Notes: generated by a model not told the origin, from the letters alone. DNA of 64,000 nucleotides from Kribbella sp. NBC_01245 (GCF_036226525.1 NZ_CP108487.1:5952001-6016000); one strand, 5' to 3'; shown: positions 41,621-50,279, numbered from the stretch's first letter. A program made the numbers and translations.

Positions 41621-42799
41621 TCAGTTGGAGCAGAGGACGCTTGAGCGCCACTCCCCGAGAGGCTCACCGGTCTTGCCGGTGTCCTGGATTTCGAGGCGGA
41701 TCCGTTGGATACCGCTGATGTCGTGCAGTTGGCGGCCGGAGATATCGCCACCGGGCGCGATCACGACCGATCTGAGCAGCTTCCCGTCGGTGCGAATGGT
41801 GAAGCGCATATCCGTCGGCTCGCCCGGCCGCTGCTGGTTGCTGTAGTTGTGCATGCCTATGCCCGTCTCCAGGCAACCGGTCGTGCGGATTTCCGCCCAG
41901 GACGTGCCGCCACGCTTCGACCAGGCGAGCGCGATCCCGCCGAGCGGATCACGCTCGGTCATGATGTGGAAGCCGTGCCCGTCCGAACCACCGAGTGCCG
42001 TTGCTCCCCGGCTGAACAGACCGCGCCAGACGTAGTGGGCGAAGAGCTTCGAGTTGGACGAGCCGGTGAAGTACCAACCGCGGCTCGCCACTTGCAGCCG
42101 CCACGTGTTCACGTTGCCGCGAACGTCGCCCTTGACCGCGATCGAGTTGCCGCTGGTCGTACCGGACATGAAGTTCTTCCAGGTCTTGCTCGCGGCGTCG
42201 TACTTCTGCAGCCAGACGTGGGTGCCGGTCGGCGGCGCGGGGTAGATGCGGCCCTTGGCATTCAGCGTGCCATTGTTGGTGTTGGCCTGGGCGTTGTTGG
42301 TGGTGGACAGTCCGTCCAGGATCACCTTCCACGACACGTAGACGTACTTCGCGGCCGAGACCGCCGTCGTGTACGTCGTGGAGCCCGCGTAGTAGGCCCG
42401 GTAGTCGTAGCCACCGGAAAGGGTGACGCCCATCGCGAACGTGCCGGTGGTGGTCGTCTTGGCCGAGGTCAAGTTGGACCACGCCGCCTTGCCGTGGGGC
42501 GAACGCTGCAGCACGATCGTCGCGCCGGCGAGCTTGGTCTGCGTTCCGTAGCGCCAGGCCGTTCCGCTGAAGCGGGCGTTGGTGCCGTAGGTGCTGAGCG
42601 GTGGTGTGGTCAGGCTGACTGCCGCCCTGACCGAACCCGCAGTCGTGCCCGGCGCCACCGCATTCGCCATCCGAGAGGCACTAGCCGCCGCGGAGGCGCC
42701 GGCAGTATCGGCTGCGGTGGCCGGGAGGGCGTTGAGCAGCGGGAAGGCCAGGGTGGCTGCGGTTACTCCCGCGACCAAGCCGGCCAGATGGGTCTTCAC
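41621..42799 (-). CDS. Secreted tandem paralog 3
   Basis: 392 residues. Signal peptide about 1-30 (LNALPATAADTAGA). Unit 1 has YGTNARFSGTAWRYGTQTKLAG, TIVLQRSPHG and GYDYRAYYAGSTTYTT; unit 2 has HVWLQKYDAASKTWKNFMSG. HYVWRGLFSRG precedes the C-terminal domain with TSWAEIRTTGCLETGIGMHNYSNQ and the end SSVLCSN. Clearly homologous but much more diverged than copies 1 and 2. Its 5' leader contains the predicted three-way junction. Confidence 0.87.
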   Translation of the reverse strand: MKTHLAGLVAGVTAATLAFPLLNALPATAADTAGASAAASASRMANAVAPGTTAGSVRAAVSLTTPPLSTYGTNARFSGTAWRYGTQTKLAGATIVLQRSPHGKAAWSNLTSAKTTTTGTFAMGVTLSGGYDYRAYYAGSTTYTTAVSAAKYVYVSWKVILDGLSTTNNAQANTNNGTLNAKGRIYPAPPTGTHVWLQKYDAASKTWKNFMSGTTSGNSIAVKGDVRGNVNTWRLQVASRGWYFTGSSNSKLFAHYVWRGLFSRGATALGGSDGHGFHIMTERDPLGGIALAWSKRGGTSWAEIRTTGCLETGIGMHNYSNQQRPGEPTDMRFTIRTDGKLLRSVVIAPGGDISGRQLHDISGIQRIRLEIQDTGKTGEPLGEWRSSVLCSN

Positions 42800-42818
42800 A
42801 GGTGGTTCCTCGGATTTC

Positions 42819-42905
42819 GTAGTGGTGCCGAACTGAGCAAAGAGGCCCGCGGTGGTTCCCGTAACCTCTTTGCATTGCAGGTTCCTGCAATCTCGGCACC
42901 ACTAC
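42819..42905 (-). ncRNA. Predicted three-way-junction leader RNA
   Basis: Outer stem GTAGTGGTGCCGA (42819-42831) with TCGGCACCACTAC (42893-42905), 13 bp; stem A GCAAAGAGG (42837-42845) with CCTCTTTGC (42865-42873), 9 bp; stem B TTGCAGG (42875-42881) with CCTGCAA (42884-42890), 7 bp. All pairs are perfect. It lies 20 bases upstream of paralog 3 and 42 bases after paralog 4 on the same strand. Confidence 0.7.
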
Positions 42906-42947
42906 GCCGAGTCGTGTCGCGCTGTGTATCGGTTGTGACGCTGTGTG

Positions 42948-44048
42948 CTAGTTGTTGCAGAGTGCGGCGATACCCCAGGTCGAGATGGGGTTGCCCGCGG
43001 TCTTCGCCTTCGACTGGACCCGCAGCTTGCTGATGCCGCGCACCGAGAAGTCCTTCTGCGCGTCGCTACCGGGTGCGATGTCGTAGTCGTAGAGCACGGT
43101 CGACCCGTTCGCCACGGTGGCGAGGATGTTCGTCGCCGTACCGGTCTGGTTCGTGACGTTGAGCGTGGAGATGTCGATCTGCAAGCAGCCGTAGGTGTTG
43201 ATGTCGACCCAGGAGCTGCCGCTCGGATCCGCCCACAGGTTGATCAGGAACCGGGTGGGGGACTCGGTCGGCTTCCAGATATAGCGACCCGGGTTCAGGG
43301 TGCCGCCGACGGCCAGCAGGGGCTTCGTGAAGATGCCGCGCCAGACGTAATGCGCGAAGGTCTTCGTGTTCGACGTACCGCCGTAGTAAGGCGAGGCGAT
43401 CGGGGCCTGCAGGCGGTACGTTCCGACGTTCGGCGGGACGTTGCCGCTGATCGTCACGCCCGCGCCGCCGGTTGTCCTGGTCGACATGTAGTTCTTCCAG
43501 GTCTTGGTGGCGGTGTCGTACCGCTGGAGCCAGACCTGGGTTCCCGCAGGCGGTGCCGGCAGCACCCGGCCAGTGGCCTGCAGCGTGCCGCGGTTGCTGT
43601 TCTCCGAGGAGTTGCTGGTCGTCTTCACCGTGTCGAGCAGCACGCGCCGCAGGATCTTCGGGTTGATCACGTTCGACACGGCGGTGGTGTAGGTGGCCGA
43701 GCCGCCGTACACCGTGCGGTAGTCGTACACCAGGCCCAGCGTCACGTTGAAGGCGTAACCGCCGGTCGTGGACGTCCGGGCCGAGCTGACCTGGGTCCAG
43801 GCGGTCTTACCGTGCGGGGTGCGCTGAAGGGTCACGACAGCGTTGGGGATCCGGGTGGACGTGCCGTAGCGGTACAGCACGCCGGTGAGGTTGGCGGTGC
43901 TGCCATACGTCCCGTGTGCCGGACCGGTCAGGCTGATTGCGGAGCGGACCGTGCCGGCTGCCTCGGCCGGAACGGCGGCGACCACGGGGGCCACCAGGGC
44001 GGCCACGGCCGTAAGGCCTGCCACCAACGAACGGATGGGCTGTTTCAT
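42948..44048 (-). CDS. Secreted tandem paralog 4
   Basis: 366 residues. Signal peptide about 1-31. Unit 1: YGSTANLTGVLYRYGTSTRIPNAV, TLQRTPHGKTAW, YDYRTVYGGSATYTTAVS. Unit 2: QVWLQRYDTATKTWKNYMST. HYVWRGIFTKPLLAVGG leads to the C-terminal domain with SSWVDINTYGCLQIDISTLN and the end IAALCNN. Same two-cysteine pattern as the rest of the array. Separated from copy 3 by 148 bases that hold the structured RNA. Confidence 0.87.
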   Translation of the reverse strand: MKQPIRSLVAGLTAVAALVAPVVAAVPAEAAGTVRSAISLTGPAHGTYGSTANLTGVLYRYGTSTRIPNAVVTLQRTPHGKTAWTQVSSARTSTTGGYAFNVTLGLVYDYRTVYGGSATYTTAVSNVINPKILRRVLLDTVKTTSNSSENSNRGTLQATGRVLPAPPAGTQVWLQRYDTATKTWKNYMSTRTTGGAGVTISGNVPPNVGTYRLQAPIASPYYGGTSNTKTFAHYVWRGIFTKPLLAVGGTLNPGRYIWKPTESPTRFLINLWADPSGSSWVDINTYGCLQIDISTLNVTNQTGTATNILATVANGSTVLYDYDIAPGSDAQKDFSVRGISKLRVQSKAKTAGNPISTWGIAALCNN

Positions 44049-44137
44049 CGCTTTCTTCTTTCAGCTTCGGGCGGAGCAAGCTCAGTGCGCAAGAACCTCA
44101 ATCTGCCAGATCAACGGTGCCGCGCTGTCGGGGCGTC

Positions 44138-45223
44138 TCAGCTGGCGCAGAGGACGCCTAGGTCGGCGTAGGCGATCGGGGGGCCGGTGCGGCCGGTGTC
44201 GGTGGTTTGGAGGCGGGCCTTGGTGGTGCGTGGCTCGAGGTCGACGACCAGCTCTCCACCGGGTTGTACGACGGCCTCGGTGGTGTCGGTGGCGGAGCTG
44301 GTGGCGCTCAGCTTCATGGTGGTGGGACGGGAGCGGGTGACGTTCCAGATACCACCGGTCAGGCGGAGACAGCCCGCGACGTTGACGTCGATCCAGGCGG
44401 TGCCGCCGATGTCCTGGGCGCCGAACTCGGCCTCCGAACGGGCCGGCGAGTCGTCGTACACGTAGTAGCCGGGACGGCCGGTGCCGCCGACGGCCAGCAC
44501 GGGTTTGGTGAAGACGCCGCGCCAGACGTAGTGGGCGAAGGTTCGAGCGGCCGAGGCGCCGGCGCCGTACGGGTAGCTGACGGGGGCGTAGACCCGGTAT
44601 TGCCCGACGGAGCCGCCGACCTTCGCGTCGATCGTGAACGCCTTGGCCGTCGAGCTGCTCGAGCCGATGGAGGTCCAGGCCTTGGTGCCCGGGTTGTACC
44701 GCTGGAGGTAGACGCGCGCCGGGGCCGTCTGGACCGGGTAGCGCTCGGCGGAGACCCGCAGGGTGCCCTGGTGGTAGTGCGTCGTGCGGATCCCGGTGAG
44801 CAGCACCTTCTGCATCACGACCGGGTGTCGCACCCCGGACACCGCCGCGCCGTACGTCGCGTTGCCGGTGAAGACGGCGCGATAGTCATACGCGAGGCCC
44901 TGCGTGACAGTGAACTTGAAGGTGCCGTTGAGCGCGGTGTTGACGCTGGCCAAGCCGCCCCACTGGTTCTTGCCCTTGAAGGAGCGCTGGAGTGTCACCT
45001 TCGACCCGGCTATCCGCGTCGCCGTGCCGTAGCGCCAGAGCACGCCGGACAGCGTGATCTTGGTGCCGTAGACGCCCGCGGTCGGGCCGGTCATCGAGAC
45101 CGCCGAGCGCACGGAGCCAACGGCCGGACCAGGCGTCGCGGCGACCGCGTGTGTTGCGCCCGGTGCCACGAGTGCGACAGCGGCCAGGAACGCGGGCATG
45201 ATGCGACGAGCAGACAGCTTCAT
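44138..45223 (-). CDS. Secreted tandem paralog 5
   Basis: 361 residues. Signal peptide about 1-29 (ARRIMPAFLAAVALVAPGATHAVA). Unit 1: YGTKITLSGVLWRYGTATRIAGS, VTLQRSFKGKNQW, YDYRAVFTGNATYGAAVS. Unit 2: RVYLQRYNPGTKAWTSIGSS. HYVWRGVFTKPVLAVGG, then TAWIDVNVAGCLRLTGGIWN and the end LGVLCAS. Closest in style to copy 6, so the array has two older lineages (1-4 and 5-6) by eye. Confidence 0.87.
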   Translation of the reverse strand: MKLSARRIMPAFLAAVALVAPGATHAVAATPGPAVGSVRSAVSMTGPTAGVYGTKITLSGVLWRYGTATRIAGSKVTLQRSFKGKNQWGGLASVNTALNGTFKFTVTQGLAYDYRAVFTGNATYGAAVSGVRHPVVMQKVLLTGIRTTHYHQGTLRVSAERYPVQTAPARVYLQRYNPGTKAWTSIGSSSSTAKAFTIDAKVGGSVGQYRVYAPVSYPYGAGASAARTFAHYVWRGVFTKPVLAVGGTGRPGYYVYDDSPARSEAEFGAQDIGGTAWIDVNVAGCLRLTGGIWNVTRSRPTTMKLSATSSATDTTEAVVQPGGELVVDLEPRTTKARLQTTDTGRTGPPIAYADLGVLCAS

Positions 45224-45273
45224 AAGTGGTGCTCCCCCTCCGAAAATCCTTCAGAACAAGGCGAAATGCACTA

Positions 45274-45312
45274 TGGGGCGATCATCGGACCAGTCGGCCG
45301 ACGATCACCCCA
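45274..45312 (-). terminator. Imperfect hairpin between copies 5 and 6
   Basis: TGGGGCGATCATCGG pairs with CCGACGATCACCCCA with two mismatches, 40 bases after the stop of copy 6 on the minus strand. No T-run is visible, so its role is uncertain. Confidence 0.45.
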
Positions 45313-45351
45313 CAGAGTGTGCATGACGCTTCCGACAGTTTCCGTCGGCTG

Positions 45352-46470
45352 TCAGCTTGCGCAGAGAACGCGGCCGTAGATCATCGCCAGCAGGAAGTCC
45401 TGGCTGCCGATGTCGGTGAACTCGAGCCGCACCTTGGTGGCGCCGTTGAAGGTACCGACGACGTCGGCCTCAGTCGGCGTGACGTCGTCGACGCCCGCGG
45501 CGATGGTCAGTGCCCGGAGCGCGGTGCTGCCGTTGAGCATGCGGAAGCCGAGCTGCTCCGTCGAGAAGTTGCCGATGACGCTCTCGTACCGGGTGCAACC
45601 GGCCGTGTTCAGGTCGACCCAGACGTTGCCGAGCTCGTCGGCATCGGCCGCGCCGAAGTATTCGCCGGCGTCGTTGATGACCTCCCAGTTGGAGCCGGTG
45701 CTACCGCCGCTGCCGAGGGCGGGCTTCTTGAACAGGTCGCGCCAGACGTAGTGCGAGAGCGTCCGCGCCGCGGAGACTCCAGCGCCGTACGGAACCGTCA
45801 CAGGCACCGAGAGCCGGTACTGGCCGGTGGAGGCGCCAACCTTGGCGTCGATGCTGAAGGTGTTGCCCGAGGTGGTCTTCGAGGCGATGTTGCCCCAGGC
45901 CTTGGTGGTCGGGTTGTAGCGCTGCAGGTAGACACGCTTGTTGGCAGTGGCCGGGTAGACGCGGCCCGTGCCACGCAGTACGCCGGTGTCGTAGCTGACG
46001 GTCTTGACCGAGTCGAGCAGGACCTTCTGCATGACGACCGGGTACTTCACAGCGGACACAGCCGTCGTGTAGGTCGCGTTGCCCGCGTAGTAGGCGCGGT
46101 AGTCGTAGGCGACGGTCTGCGTCACCGTGAACTTGTAGGTGCCGTTGATCGCGGTGTTGACGCTGGCCAGGCTGCCCCAGACGTTCTTGCCACGAAGCGA
46201 GCGCTGCAGCGTCACCTTCGAGCCGGCGATCTTGGTCTGGGTGCCGTAGCGCCAGAGCACACCCGACAGGGTGATCTGGGCGCCGTAGGGGGCCGCGGTC
46301 GGAGCGGTCAGGCTCACCGCCGCCCGGGTGCTGCCCGCCGCGAGGACCGGGTCAGCGGTACCGGCGGCGTTGGCGGCGGGCGCGAAGGCGGCCACCGGTG
46401 CGATCAGGGCCGCCGAGGCAGCCAGAGCGATTGCGATACGGCGCGCGGGCGCGCCAGAGTTCCACGTCAT
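45352..46470 (-). CDS. Secreted tandem paralog 6
   Basis: 372 residues; the promoter-proximal member. Signal peptide about 1-35 (ALIAPVAAFAPAANA). Unit 1: YGAQITLSGVLWRYGTQTKIAGS, VTLQRSLRGKNVW, YDYRAYYAGNATYTTAVS. Unit 2: RVYLQRYNPTTKAWGNIASK. Here the linker motif is HYVWRDLFKKPALGSGG. The C-terminal domain has NVWVDLNTAGCTRYE and ends GRVLCAS. A NPCBM-like beta-sandwich is my guess for that domain; carbohydrate or wall binding would follow, but this is unproven. Confidence 0.87.
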   Translation of the reverse strand: MTWNSGAPARRIAIALAASAALIAPVAAFAPAANAAGTADPVLAAGSTRAAVSLTAPTAAPYGAQITLSGVLWRYGTQTKIAGSKVTLQRSLRGKNVWGSLASVNTAINGTYKFTVTQTVAYDYRAYYAGNATYTTAVSAVKYPVVMQKVLLDSVKTVSYDTGVLRGTGRVYPATANKRVYLQRYNPTTKAWGNIASKTTSGNTFSIDAKVGASTGQYRLSVPVTVPYGAGVSAARTLSHYVWRDLFKKPALGSGGSTGSNWEVINDAGEYFGAADADELGNVWVDLNTAGCTRYESVIGNFSTEQLGFRMLNGSTALRALTIAAGVDDVTPTEADVVGTFNGATKVRLEFTDIGSQDFLLAMIYGRVLCAS

Positions 46471-46609
46471 GTGTGATGTCGCCCCTCCGCCGGCAAGCGC
46501 CGGCGCATTTCCCCGCAGGACCCCTCCGCGCGGTGCTGATATGACAGACTCCGGAAAAATAGATTCCGGCGCGCCTACGATGCGGGTTACTCAGGGTCAA
46601 GTGCAACTT

Positions 46610-46628
46610 GAAGCAAGCATTTGCTTCA
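46610..46628. promoter_or_regulatory. Palindromic operator upstream of rhaM
   Basis: TGAAGCAA (46610-46617) and TTGCTTCA (46621-46628) form a perfect 8-bp dyad with a 3-base spacer, 41 bases before the rhaM start and 140 bases before paralog 6. It could control either direction. Confidence 0.6.
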
Positions 46629-46668
46629 TAACGATCCGGCCACCCTGGGCGCGGTATCTTGATTCCTC

Positions 46669-47013
46669 GTGACCAGACTTGCACTCCACAGCCGCCTGAT
46701 TCCGGGCACCGAAGAGGCCTACGAGACCGAGCACGCGACGGTTTGGCCCGAGCTGATAGCCGTGATGACCGCCGCCGGTATCGAAGACTGGACCATTTGG
46801 CGTAGCGGCCGCGACCTCTTCCATCTGGTCGAGTGCGACGACTTCGAGGCGGCCGTGGCCAAGCTCGCGACCGACCCGGTGGACAAGCGCTGGCAGTTGC
46901 ACATGGCCCAGTTCGTCGAGGGGTTCGCGAAGAACCCGGACGGCCTGGCCGGTCAGTCCCTGCGGCACGTCTGGACCATGAGCGAGCAAACCGCCGGGGC
47001 TGACCCGCGTTAG
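46669..47013 (+). CDS. rhaM: L-rhamnose mutarotase
   Basis: 114 residues from a GTG at 46669. Ferredoxin-like RhaM fold: LALHSRLIPGTEEAYETEHATVWPELIAVMTAAGIEDWTIWRSGRDLFHLVECDDF, with the catalytic His in YETEHATVWPE and the C-terminal WQLHMAQFVEGF. It interconverts alpha and beta anomers of L-rhamnose (or L-fucose). No Shine-Dalgarno sequence, with GGTATCTT just upstream, so it may be leaderless. It stands alone; the sugar importer at 16.9-23.6 kb could use the same class of sugar. Its stop overlaps the pirin stop. Confidence 0.9.
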   Translation: MTRLALHSRLIPGTEEAYETEHATVWPELIAVMTAAGIEDWTIWRSGRDLFHLVECDDFEAAVAKLATDPVDKRWQLHMAQFVEGFAKNPDGLAGQSLRHVWTMSEQTAGADPR

Positions 47014-47762
47014 CGCAGGCCCGCGTGCATCTCCCAAACCAGGATCTCGGCTCCGTCAGGCCCGGCCGTCGCCGGCTGCGCCTCGGCGGCGCCGATCCGG
47101 GCAGCGTCGCCGGTCGCGAGCACGCCCGTGCCCTCGAGCTCGGCTGATCCGAGCGCGACGAACAGATGCACGTACGGCGCGGTCGGCAGCGCGACGGTCT
47201 GTCCAGCGGCGAGGCGCGCGACGTACAGCCCGGCGTCTTTCTGGTTGATCCGGATCGCGGCCTCGCCGGCGTGCTTTTGCAGGCCGGACGCGACCGGCAC
47301 CAGCTCACCGGTGCGCAGCCGGTCGTCGACCTCGAGCTGCTCGTACCCGGGGCTGATGCCGGTGTCGTCCGGCATCACCCACATCTGCACGAAATGCACT
47401 GGGTCCGTGTGCTCGGCGGCGCCGGTGATCCGCCAGGAGTCGTTCCGCTCGGAGTGCAGGATGCCGCGGCCGGCGCTCATCCGTTGCGCGAGGCCGGGGT
47501 AGATCACGCCGTTGTGGCCCTCGGAATCCTGGTGCACGAGGCCGCCGCTGAGCACCCAGGTGACGATCTCCATGTCCCGGTGCGGATGGGTGTCGAACCC
47601 GGTGCCGGGGGCAACGATGTCGTCGTTGTTGACCACCAGCAGGCCGAAACCCGTGTTCGCCGGATCGAAGTGCTGCCCGAACGAGAACGAGTGGTTCGAC
47701 TCCAGCCACCCGGCCGACGTACTGAACCGCTCGCCCGCTCGATGGACCTCGACAGTGCTCAT
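47010..47762 (-). CDS. Pirin-family bicupin
   Basis: 250 residues. Cupin metal motif in FDTHPHRDMEIVTWVLSGGLVHQDSEGHNGVI, then RMSAGRGILHSERND, which are the histidines of the N-terminal barrel; the C-terminal barrel has APYVHLFVALGSAELEG. Pirins are iron-binding and some have quercetinase activity. Cytoplasmic. ATG 47762 (MSTVEVHRAGERFSTSAGWLES) is typical of the family. Convergent with rhaM, overlapping by four bases. Confidence 0.92.
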   Translation of the reverse strand: MSTVEVHRAGERFSTSAGWLESNHSFSFGQHFDPANTGFGLLVVNNDDIVAPGTGFDTHPHRDMEIVTWVLSGGLVHQDSEGHNGVIYPGLAQRMSAGRGILHSERNDSWRITGAAEHTDPVHFVQMWVMPDDTGISPGYEQLEVDDRLRTGELVPVASGLQKHAGEAAIRINQKDAGLYVARLAAGQTVALPTAPYVHLFVALGSAELEGTGVLATGDAARIGAAEAQPATAGPDGAEILVWEMHAGLR

Positions 47763-47771
47763 ACCTCAACA

Positions 47772-48380
47772 CTAGAACAGCAAGTGCAGCGCAAACCCGG
47801 TGATCAGGATGCTGGACACCAAGGCCGTCGCGAGGCGCCCGCGCTCTCCTGTCAGGACGCGGCCGAGTAAGGCGCCTCCACAGGCCAGCACCAACTGCCA
47901 ACTCGCAGAGGCGGCCAACGCGGCTAGAACGAACACCGCCAGCTCCCAGTGGCTCAACCTGGCAGAACTGCCGAGGATGAGTGCCGCGAAGTAGATCACC
48001 GTGGTCGGGTTCAGCAACGTCATGGCCAGCAGGCTGAGGTACGGATGGCGTGGCGCGTCTGTACGTCGTACAGCGATCCGGTGGTTGCGGTAGTGCTGGA
48101 CAGCCTTGACGCCTCCCCGAACAGCCAGTGCGAGTAGTACCGCCACAGAGATCAACCGCAGTGGTAGCAAGATCGGCTGCAACACAGGAGCAAGGGCGGT
48201 CCCGCCAACGGCTGCTATCAACGCGTAGAGCCCGTCAGCCGTTGCGACACCGAGTGCCGCGAAAGCCCCTGTTTTCAAGGAGGTTCGAGCCGTGAGAGCA
48301 ACGAGGTACGTCGCGACGGCGCCGACCGGAATGGCGATACCAAAGCCGGCCAGCAACCCCGCGACCAGCGCCGCGGTCAC
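47772..48380 (-). CDS. LysE-family transporter
   Basis: 202 residues from GTG 48380. Six hydrophobic segments and the family landmark LVAGLLAGFGIAIPVGAVATYLVALTARTSLKTGAFAALGVATADGLYALIAA; a later LAMTLLNPTTVIYFAALILG carries the conserved NP pair. Exports amino acids or similar small molecules. Readings from 48467 add a 29-residue basic extension with no support. It starts nine bases after the pirin start region ends. Confidence 0.83.
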   Translation of the reverse strand: MTAALVAGLLAGFGIAIPVGAVATYLVALTARTSLKTGAFAALGVATADGLYALIAAVGGTALAPVLQPILLPLRLISVAVLLALAVRGGVKAVQHYRNHRIAVRRTDAPRHPYLSLLAMTLLNPTTVIYFAALILGSSARLSHWELAVFVLAALAASASWQLVLACGGALLGRVLTGERGRLATALVSSILITGFALHLLF

Positions 48381-48529
48381 AACCGTGACTGGCTGGACCC
48401 CCGACGTCGGCCGAACCGCTGCTGCGCGCACGCCGGCAGAACGCCAACGGGCAACAGCGACAGGCACGCGATAGAAGTCATGCCCTGATCATCCGAGCCC
48501 GACGAGCCCTCAAGCAAGCCAATAAAGAG

Positions 48530-48564
48530 GGGAATGGGCCCGCTCGGTGGGCGGGCCCATTCCC
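48530..48564 (-). terminator. Terminator of the HtrA protease
   Basis: GGGAATGGGCCCGC (48530-48543) pairs with GCGGGCCCATTCCC (48551-48564); on the minus strand CTCTTTATT follows. It lies 24 bases after the protease stop. Confidence 0.85.
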
Positions 48565-48587
48565 TACTAGGGAGGAGTTACATCCGG

Positions 48588-50150
48588 TCAGCCGGTCGGT
48601 TTGCCACCGTCCGAGCCGAGTTTCGCCTTCGCGGTCTGGCCGGTGGCCGAGCCGCGGTTGTACGTGATCGTCACTTCCTCATCCGGGCGGTGCGAGCGAA
48701 CCGCGGCGACCAGCGCGTCCCCTGACGCGACCGCCTTGCCGTTGACGGCGGTCACCACATCGCCCGCCTTCAATCCGGCCTTGTCCGCTGCACCGCCCGG
48801 CGTCACCTCGCCGATCTTGGCCCCCTGCTGAAGCCCGTCGGTCGACTCCGCATCGCCCACCGTCACGCCGAGCCTCGCGTGGGTGGCCTTGCCCTTGGCC
48901 ACCAGCTCGTCGATGATCGGCTTGGCCTGGTCGATCGGGATTGCGAAGCCCAGGCCGATGTTCCCGCCGGCGGATTGTCCCGATCCGCCGGCGGTCTTGA
49001 TCGCGGAGTTGATACCGACCACCTGACCTGCGAGGTCGATCAATGCGCCGCCGGAGTTACCGGGGTTGATGGCGGCGTCGGTCTGTACGGCGGGGAAAAC
49101 GGTGGTGCTGTCGCCGCCGTCCCCGGAAGTCACGGGCCGGCCGAGTGCCGACACGATGCCACTGGTCACGGTCGCCTCGAGTCCGAACGGCGAACCGATC
49201 GCGACCACCTGCTGGCCGACCTGCAGTTTGCCGCTCGCGCCGAGAGTGGCGGGCGTCAGATCCTTGGCCGAGGCCCGGATCACGGCGAGATCGGTGAGCG
49301 GGTCGGTGCCGACGATGGTGGCGGCGATCGTCCGGCCGTCGTTCAGCATCACCGAGATCTTGCCGCCCTCGGCCGCTCCGGCGACCACGTGGTTGTTGGT
49401 GACGATCAGCCCGTCCTTGCTGATCACGATGCCGGACCCGGTGCCGGCACCCTGTGAGGTCATCACGCCGATCTTCACCACCGACGGCAGCACCTGGGCC
49501 GCCGCCTTCTGGATGGATCCGTCCGGCGCGGCGATCGGCGCGGCCTGCCCACCCGTCAGCGGTGAGGTCACCGACGGGTTGGCGCCGGGCGTGTCGTTCG
49601 TTGCCGAGTAGACGGCCGCTCCCGCCACCCCGCCGGCCGTGCCGACCAGTAGTGCGGTGGTGGCGACCAGGGCCAGTCCCCGGCGCTTCGCCTTGTTCTG
49701 CGGCGGCGGAGCGACCGGGGGCTGCCCTGACTCACCCGCGTGACCAGGCTGCCCGACCTGACCCTGCGGTGACCAGTACGGCTGCCCGGGGGACGTCCCC
49801 TGATACGCCCCGGCGTTGCCGTACTGCTGCGCGCCCTGCGAGTGCGCACCCTGTCCGTATCCGCCCTGCGGAGGTGCGTACTGCTGTTGGGCGTGCTGCC
49901 CAGATCCGAACTGCCCCGATCCGAAGGATCCGCTTCCGTACGACCCGCCGCCGAAAGACGGCTGGCCCGAACCGGTGGTCGGCAGTGGTTGGGTAGCGCC
50001 GTCCTGCGGAGTCGAACCGAAGGACGGCATGGCCCCCTGTTGCGGCTGACCCGAAGGGGTCGAGCCGGAGGTGGGGGTGGAGTGGGAAGCGGAACCGCCG
50101 GCCTGAACGTCGTCCCCCGGCTGGTTCTGCTGCGGCTGCTTCTCGGTCAT
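48588..50150 (-). CDS. HtrA/PepD-like membrane serine protease
   Basis: 520 residues. A Gln/Gly/Pro/Ser-rich cytoplasmic N-terminus (about 1-155), one transmembrane helix (about 160-182, LALVATTALLVGTAGGVAGAAVY), then a trypsin-like domain with His in VTNNHVVAGA, Asp in LTDLAVIRA and Ser in NPGNSGGALID. A C-terminal PDZ domain follows (ARLGVTVGDAES, GGAADKAGLKAGDVVTAVNGKAV). It degrades misfolded envelope proteins. The gene lies downstream of an MprAB-like pair in the same direction, as pepD does in mycobacteria. Confidence 0.93.
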   Translation of the reverse strand: MTEKQPQQNQPGDDVQAGGSASHSTPTSGSTPSGQPQQGAMPSFGSTPQDGATQPLPTTGSGQPSFGGGSYGSGSFGSGQFGSGQHAQQQYAPPQGGYGQGAHSQGAQQYGNAGAYQGTSPGQPYWSPQGQVGQPGHAGESGQPPVAPPPQNKAKRRGLALVATTALLVGTAGGVAGAAVYSATNDTPGANPSVTSPLTGGQAAPIAAPDGSIQKAAAQVLPSVVKIGVMTSQGAGTGSGIVISKDGLIVTNNHVVAGAAEGGKISVMLNDGRTIAATIVGTDPLTDLAVIRASAKDLTPATLGASGKLQVGQQVVAIGSPFGLEATVTSGIVSALGRPVTSGDGGDSTTVFPAVQTDAAINPGNSGGALIDLAGQVVGINSAIKTAGGSGQSAGGNIGLGFAIPIDQAKPIIDELVAKGKATHARLGVTVGDAESTDGLQQGAKIGEVTPGGAADKAGLKAGDVVTAVNGKAVASGDALVAAVRSHRPDEEVTITYNRGSATGQTAKAKLGSDGGKPTG

Positions 50151-50279
50151 GGGTCAACCATGGATGCCGGACCTGAGAACCCCCTGAAGATCCCTGCAAA
50201 GCCTCCAAAGACTTCTATGAGGAACTCATGAAGCCCCAGCCCGTACGCCGCCCTCCCCGCGCGCTACTCAATCCCCCGC

